Below, one piece after another: positions 6,795-9,552 of a DNA stretch of 9,552 bases. Below the pieces are notes generated by a model that was not told the DNA's origin, searched no databases, and saw only the letters and a list, made by a program, of their open reading frames with translations. The position numbers and the translations under genes were made by a program. The DNA is from an uncultured Lachnospiraceae bacterium. Lineage in GTDB: Bacteria; Bacillota; Clostridia; Lachnospirales; Lachnospiraceae. Position 1 is the first letter of the stretch, and the number at the start of each line of letters is the position of its first letter. The stretch covers positions 1 to 9,552 of the forward strand of contig CACZTF010000052.1 of NCBI GenBank assembly GCA_902784025.1, read 5' to 3'.

Positions 6795-7958
6795 TTATAT
6801 CTCTATGTTATTGAGTTCTTTTTTATAGTCTTTGCAGTTAAATGTCAGGATTCCGGTTCCGTCCCTTTGTTGACCGTATTTGATGGTTTCCGTTTCAGGC
6901 AGTATAAGAGTGGCTCTCGCACCGTTGCTTATCTGGGTCATGTCAAGCTCAGGACTGACGCCCACAGCGACCACATGTGCAAAGCTTAGTCTGTCACGGT
7001 TCAGGATCGCTGACTCAGATATGCTTATTCCGTTTTGCTTTACGGACATCCCCATCATTTCTTCAAGAACGGGAGACAGTTCTTCTTCTGATCGTACCTG
7101 GCGTATATTCAGAGTGCCGCTTTCAGGATCCTGCCATCCGACATCAGGTTCTACACCATTTTCGATCATGGCATCTGTGATGGAAACAAACACATCCGCT
7201 ATTACATCCACCTCTTCAGCTTTTTTTTCACCTGATACAGACATATCAAGAAGAAGGCATACCTGGTCTACTATAGGCTGACCGTATTCTTTTACAAGAA
7301 GCTTGTCGGTTTTTGCCGACAGTTTCCAATGCATGTTCTTTACCGGATCACCCATAACATATTCCTTTATACCCATGGTTTCGGAAGAATCGTTTCCTGT
7401 ACGGGTTCTGGAATATTTATCTCCTTCAAGTAGTGCGGATGCTGAATTTGTTAGACTTACGTTTACAAAAAATCTGTCAGGATAAACCGTTACGGCACCG
7501 CCTCCCGGAAGTTCCTTCTGTGTCATAAACATCCCCAGCATATCCTTTATCTGTATTTTTTTTGTAGTTATCTCTATTTTTCCGCAATGACGTGAATTAA
7601 AGGCATATTTGTGTCTTGACTCCTTTTTGCCGATCATTCCGCTGTCAAAACAGAGTTCCTTTTTGTCGCCTGTCCGTATGTTTCTTCCTTCTACAGACAC
7701 ACGGGCATTACTTACGGGAAAGAGACTTTTGTTACGTAAAGCTATAATACTTTCTATATCAACACCCTTTGATGCCTGTTTCGGCATCTCATGAACCAGT
7801 TCTATACCGGCTGAAGCAATTTTCAAAAGAAGAAAGGATACGGCCGGGATTATAAGTAATGCGATAAAAACAGACAATGTTGCGGGAGAATTAACGAATA
7901 TATACAGTACTAATGAGAAAAAAATCAGTATGATCCATATTATCCTTCTTATCCACAT
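6795..7958 (-). CDS. DUF58 family protein (vWA-like, MoxR partner)
   Basis: A 387-residue protein with two N-terminal hydrophobic segments (about 5-22 and 27-47), then a soluble region. The DUF58 signature is clear at about 196-226: GIKEYVMGDPVKNMHWKLSA followed by LLVKEYGQP. Shortly after comes DMSVS (238-242), which fits the DxSxS part of a vWA metal-ion site. The length of about 390 residues is normal for the family. DUF58 proteins are regularly encoded next to MoxR ATPases and are thought to act with them on envelope proteins. The start at ATG 7958 is supported by a very strong ribosome binding site, GGAGGTGAT at 7965-7973. The gap to the ATPase gene is 17 nt. Confidence 0.93.
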   Translation of the reverse strand: MWIRRIIWIILIFFSLVLYIFVNSPATLSVFIALLIIPAVSFLLLKIASAGIELVHEMPKQASKGVDIESIIALRNKSLFPVSNARVSVEGRNIRTGDKKELCFDSGMIGKKESRHKYAFNSRHCGKIEITTKKIQIKDMLGMFMTQKELPGGGAVTVYPDRFFVNVSLTNSASALLEGDKYSRTRTGNDSSETMGIKEYVMGDPVKNMHWKLSAKTDKLLVKEYGQPIVDQVCLLLDMSVSGEKKAEEVDVIADVFVSITDAMIENGVEPDVGWQDPESGTLNIRQVRSEEELSPVLEEMMGMSVKQNGISISESAILNRDRLSFAHVVAVGVSPELDMTQISNGARATLILPETETIKYGQQRDGTGILTFNCKDYKKELNNIEI

Positions 7959-7964
7959 ATACGG

Positions 7965-7973
7965 ATCACCTCC
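7965..7973 (-). promoter_or_regulatory. Extended ribosome binding site of the DUF58 gene
   Basis: The minus strand reads GGAGGTGAT, nearly fully complementary to the 3' end of 16S rRNA, 6 nt before the ATG. It is clearly stronger than the site of the first gene in the operon (GGAG only), which suggests that the DUF58 protein may be made in equal or greater amounts than the ATPase. Confidence 0.7.
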
Positions 7974-7975
7974 GG

Positions 7976-8911
7976 CTAAACCGTAAACGGTTTCCTGGTT
8001 TCTTCAAGGATACGCTCAAGCGCTTTTTCAGGCGAAAGCTGCTGTGCCCGGGCTTCACGGCTCAGAATGATCCTGTGGGCGCATACATCTGAAAAGATCT
8101 CACATACGTCTTCAGGTATACAGTAGTCCCTTCCCTTTACGAGAGCGCAGGCCTTTGCCATGTGGCTGACAGATACTGCGCCTCTGGGGCTTATCCCCAG
8201 TTCTGTAAGTTCGCTTTCTCTGGATGCAAATGTAAGAGCCGTTATGAAATCGACTATTTCTTCTTTCATGGTGACGGACAGGGTATCAGACTGCAGCTTT
8301 TCAAGATCTGATATATCCACAGCCTCTTCTACCTCTCCCATTATATTTACACGCTGGCGTTCCTTTATTATTTCTTTCTGACTTTCATAATCAGGATAAC
8401 CTATGGAGAGTTTAACCAGGAATCTGTCAAGCTGTGCGTGGGGCAGGAGCTGGGTGCCGGCGGTTCCCACCTGGTTTTCTGTTGCGATGACTATAAAGGG
8501 CTTATGGAGGGGATATACCTTACCATCCACCGTTACCTGGTTTTCTTCCATAGCTTCAAGAAGAGCCGCCTGTGTACGGCTTGAGGTTCTGTTTATCTCG
8601 TCTGCAAGCAGAAGATTTGTGTCGTGTACTATACCCGGAAGATATACAAAATCTCCCGAATCCTTGTTGTAAACCGAAAAACCGACTATGTCGGAGGGGA
8701 GTACATCGGGGGTAAATTGTACCCTGTGATATTTAACGCCGAGCGCTCGGGACAGTGCTACAGCCAGTGTTGTTTTACCAACTCCCGGCACATCGTCAAG
8801 CAGGATGTGACCGTCGGCAAGTACTGCCATGATAACTTTTTCTATCACGTCTCTCTTACCGATCACTACCTTTTCTACTTCATGAATAATCTTTAAGATC
8901 CTGTCATCCAT
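7976..8911 (-). CDS. MoxR-family AAA+ ATPase
   Basis: A 311-residue protein with all main AAA+ elements: Walker A DVPGVGKTT (40-48), Walker B LLLADE (100-105), sensor 1 in IATENQ (142-147), the MoxR motif LPHAQLDRF (156-164) with the likely arginine finger at 163, and sensor 2 GISPRG (239-244). The length is typical of the family. MoxR ATPases act as chaperone-like motors that mature or remodel envelope-linked complexes together with vWA/DUF58 partners. The common LPEAQ motif reads LPHAQ here, a conservative oddity outside the catalytic residues. It is the first gene of the operon; its ribosome binding site (GGAG, 7 nt before ATG 8911) is modest. The stop is TAG at 7978. Confidence 0.95.
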   Translation of the reverse strand: MDDRILKIIHEVEKVVIGKRDVIEKVIMAVLADGHILLDDVPGVGKTTLAVALSRALGVKYHRVQFTPDVLPSDIVGFSVYNKDSGDFVYLPGIVHDTNLLLADEINRTSSRTQAALLEAMEENQVTVDGKVYPLHKPFIVIATENQVGTAGTQLLPHAQLDRFLVKLSIGYPDYESQKEIIKERQRVNIMGEVEEAVDISDLEKLQSDTLSVTMKEEIVDFITALTFASRESELTELGISPRGAVSVSHMAKACALVKGRDYCIPEDVCEIFSDVCAHRIILSREARAQQLSPEKALERILEETRKPFTV

Positions 8912-8941
8912 TATTACGCTCCGTATTTTTTACATCTGTGT

Positions 8942-8968
8942 TTTATATGTTACCGAAAAAGCTTTAAA
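8942..8968 (-). promoter_or_regulatory. Possible promoter of the moxR operon
   Basis: On the minus strand a TATAAA (-10 like, 8947-8942) lies about 31 nt before the ATPase start, and TTTAAA (8968-8963) stands 15 nt upstream as a poor -35. The spacer is short, but the region upstream is A/T-tract rich. It is the best candidate in the only gap before the operon. Confidence 0.3.
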
Positions 8969-9008
8969 TTCATTTTTTATTTTATATTTGTTTTTTTTTT
9001 CACACATC

Positions 9009-9020
9009 CCCCTGCAGGGG
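9009..9020. promoter_or_regulatory. Perfect 12-bp palindrome CCCCTGCAGGGG, possible operator
   Basis: This GC-only palindrome stands out in an AT-rich divergent intergenic region and lies just upstream of the -35 position expected for the plus-strand gene. It has no loop and no T-tract in the right place on either strand, so a terminator is unlikely. A dimeric regulator site is one reading; chance is possible. Confidence 0.35.
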
Positions 9021-9043
9021 ATAAATTTTCCATGAGTATGTAT

Positions 9044-9049
9044 TATAAT
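9044..9049 (+). promoter_or_regulatory. Consensus -10 element (TATAAT) of the ECF transporter gene
   Basis: A perfect TATAAT lies 43 nt before the ATG at 9093. No good -35 is seen at 16-18 nt spacing (ATAAAT at best). If used, the leader would be about 37 nt, which leaves no room for a vitamin riboswitch. Confidence 0.4.
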
Positions 9050-9092
9050 GTTTTCGTAGAAAAAGGGATTTTTTTTACTAAAGGAGGCGGCC

Positions 9093-9552
9093 ATGCAAAA
9101 AATGTCACATGTTAAGCAGTCGATAATAACTGCTATATGTATTGCACTATGTGTTGTGCTTCCGCAGTTTTTCCATGCTTTTCCGCAGGGTGGTCCCATT
9201 TACCTGCCTATGCATATTCCCATATTGTTATGCGGTCTGATGTGTATGTGGCCGTATGGTCTGCTTTGCGGGGTGCTGGGTCCGTTACTTTCATCTCTTA
9301 TAACCGGTATGCCCACACTTGCAGGAATACCGGGAGGTATTGTAGAGATGGGTATTTACGGCGTAGTTACATCCCTTATGATGATGGTCGTACATACTAA
9401 AAATACCTATGCAGATCTGTATATTTCCCTGATCACCGCCATGCTTGCGGGACGGGTTGCAGCAGGTATTGCAAATGCACTTATATTTGCCCGCGGATCC
9501 TTTTCATTTGCGACATGGGGAGTTTCATATTTTGCCACGGGAGTACCGGGGA
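9093..9552 (+). CDS. ECF transporter S component (partial, 3' end outside window)
   Basis: The frame opens at ATG 9093, 5 nt after AAAGGAGG (9080-9087), and stays open to the window end, giving 153 residues (MQKMSHVKQS...). A short basic start is followed by hydrophobic segments at about 9-27, 40-57, 58-72, 82-101 and 109-133. The motif LPMHIPILLCGL, followed by WPYGLLCGVLGPLLSSLITG, is typical of the substrate-specific (S) subunits of energy-coupling factor transporters, which bind a vitamin or other micronutrient in the membrane and dock on a shared EcfT-EcfA module. The substrate cannot be read from this part. The gene is divergent from the moxR operon and is probably functionally separate. 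Confidence 0.85.
   Translation, partial: MQKMSHVKQSIITAICIALCVVLPQFFHAFPQGGPIYLPMHIPILLCGLMCMWPYGLLCGVLGPLLSSLITGMPTLAGIPGGIVEMGIYGVVTSLMMMVVHTKNTYADLYISLITAMLAGRVAAGIANALIFARGSFSFATWGVSYFATGVPG

Noticed and set aside
8930..9199. Minus-strand open frame of 89 codons over the divergent promoter region
   Set aside because: It overlaps the start of the well-supported ECF S gene and the intergenic A/T tracts and has no recognisable content.

Overview
The window looks like a low-to-moderate GC Clostridia chromosome, most likely Lachnospiraceae (Butyrivibrio/Pseudobutyrivibrio-like). The reasons are strong AAAGGAGG-type ribosome binding sites, choline-binding-like cell-wall repeats on secreted proteins, Cys-rich 'TCTxxGY..C..C' modules, InlB/Flg_new-type lipoprotein domains and an ECF-type vitamin transporter subunit. 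The genus is inferred from protein style only.

Layout. (1) At 1-912 (+) lies the 3' part of a surface protein: four 93-bp cell-wall-binding repeats, then a more AT-rich, unrecognised C-terminal domain of about 160 residues. (2) A perfect 12-bp bidirectional terminator (934-968) separates it from a convergent gene. (3) At 1017-3566 (-) is a secreted 849-residue protein with a 5'-nucleotidase/UshA-type fold. All its visible metal-binding motifs are substituted, so it is probably a pseudoenzyme. It ends in the same kind of repeat as gene 1. (4) At 3713-8911 (-) is a tight four-gene operon, transcribed moxR-type AAA+ ATPase, DUF58 protein, TgpA-like membrane protein without a transglutaminase core, then a lipoprotein with a long acidic stalk and two InlB-type repeats. 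Gaps are 15-17 nt. The nucleotidase-like gene follows 146 nt further on and may be co-transcribed or separate. (5) A 181-nt AT-rich divergent intergenic region (8912-9092) carries a 12-bp perfect palindrome. (6) At 9093-9552 (+) begins an ECF transporter S component, cut by the window end.

How the genes may work together. MoxR ATPases and DUF58 (vWA-like) proteins are known to pair, usually with a transglutaminase-like membrane protein, in systems acting at the cell envelope. Here the third member keeps the multi-TM scaffold and cytoplasmic tail, but the extracytoplasmic enzyme domain is replaced by a short acidic linker, and a stalked lipoprotein is added. With the adjacent wall-binding proteins this makes a cell-surface island. 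The functional link between the ATPase module and the wall-binding proteins is inferred from position only. No intergenic stretch exceeds 300 bases, and I saw no tRNA, rRNA, insertion sequence or CRISPR array.
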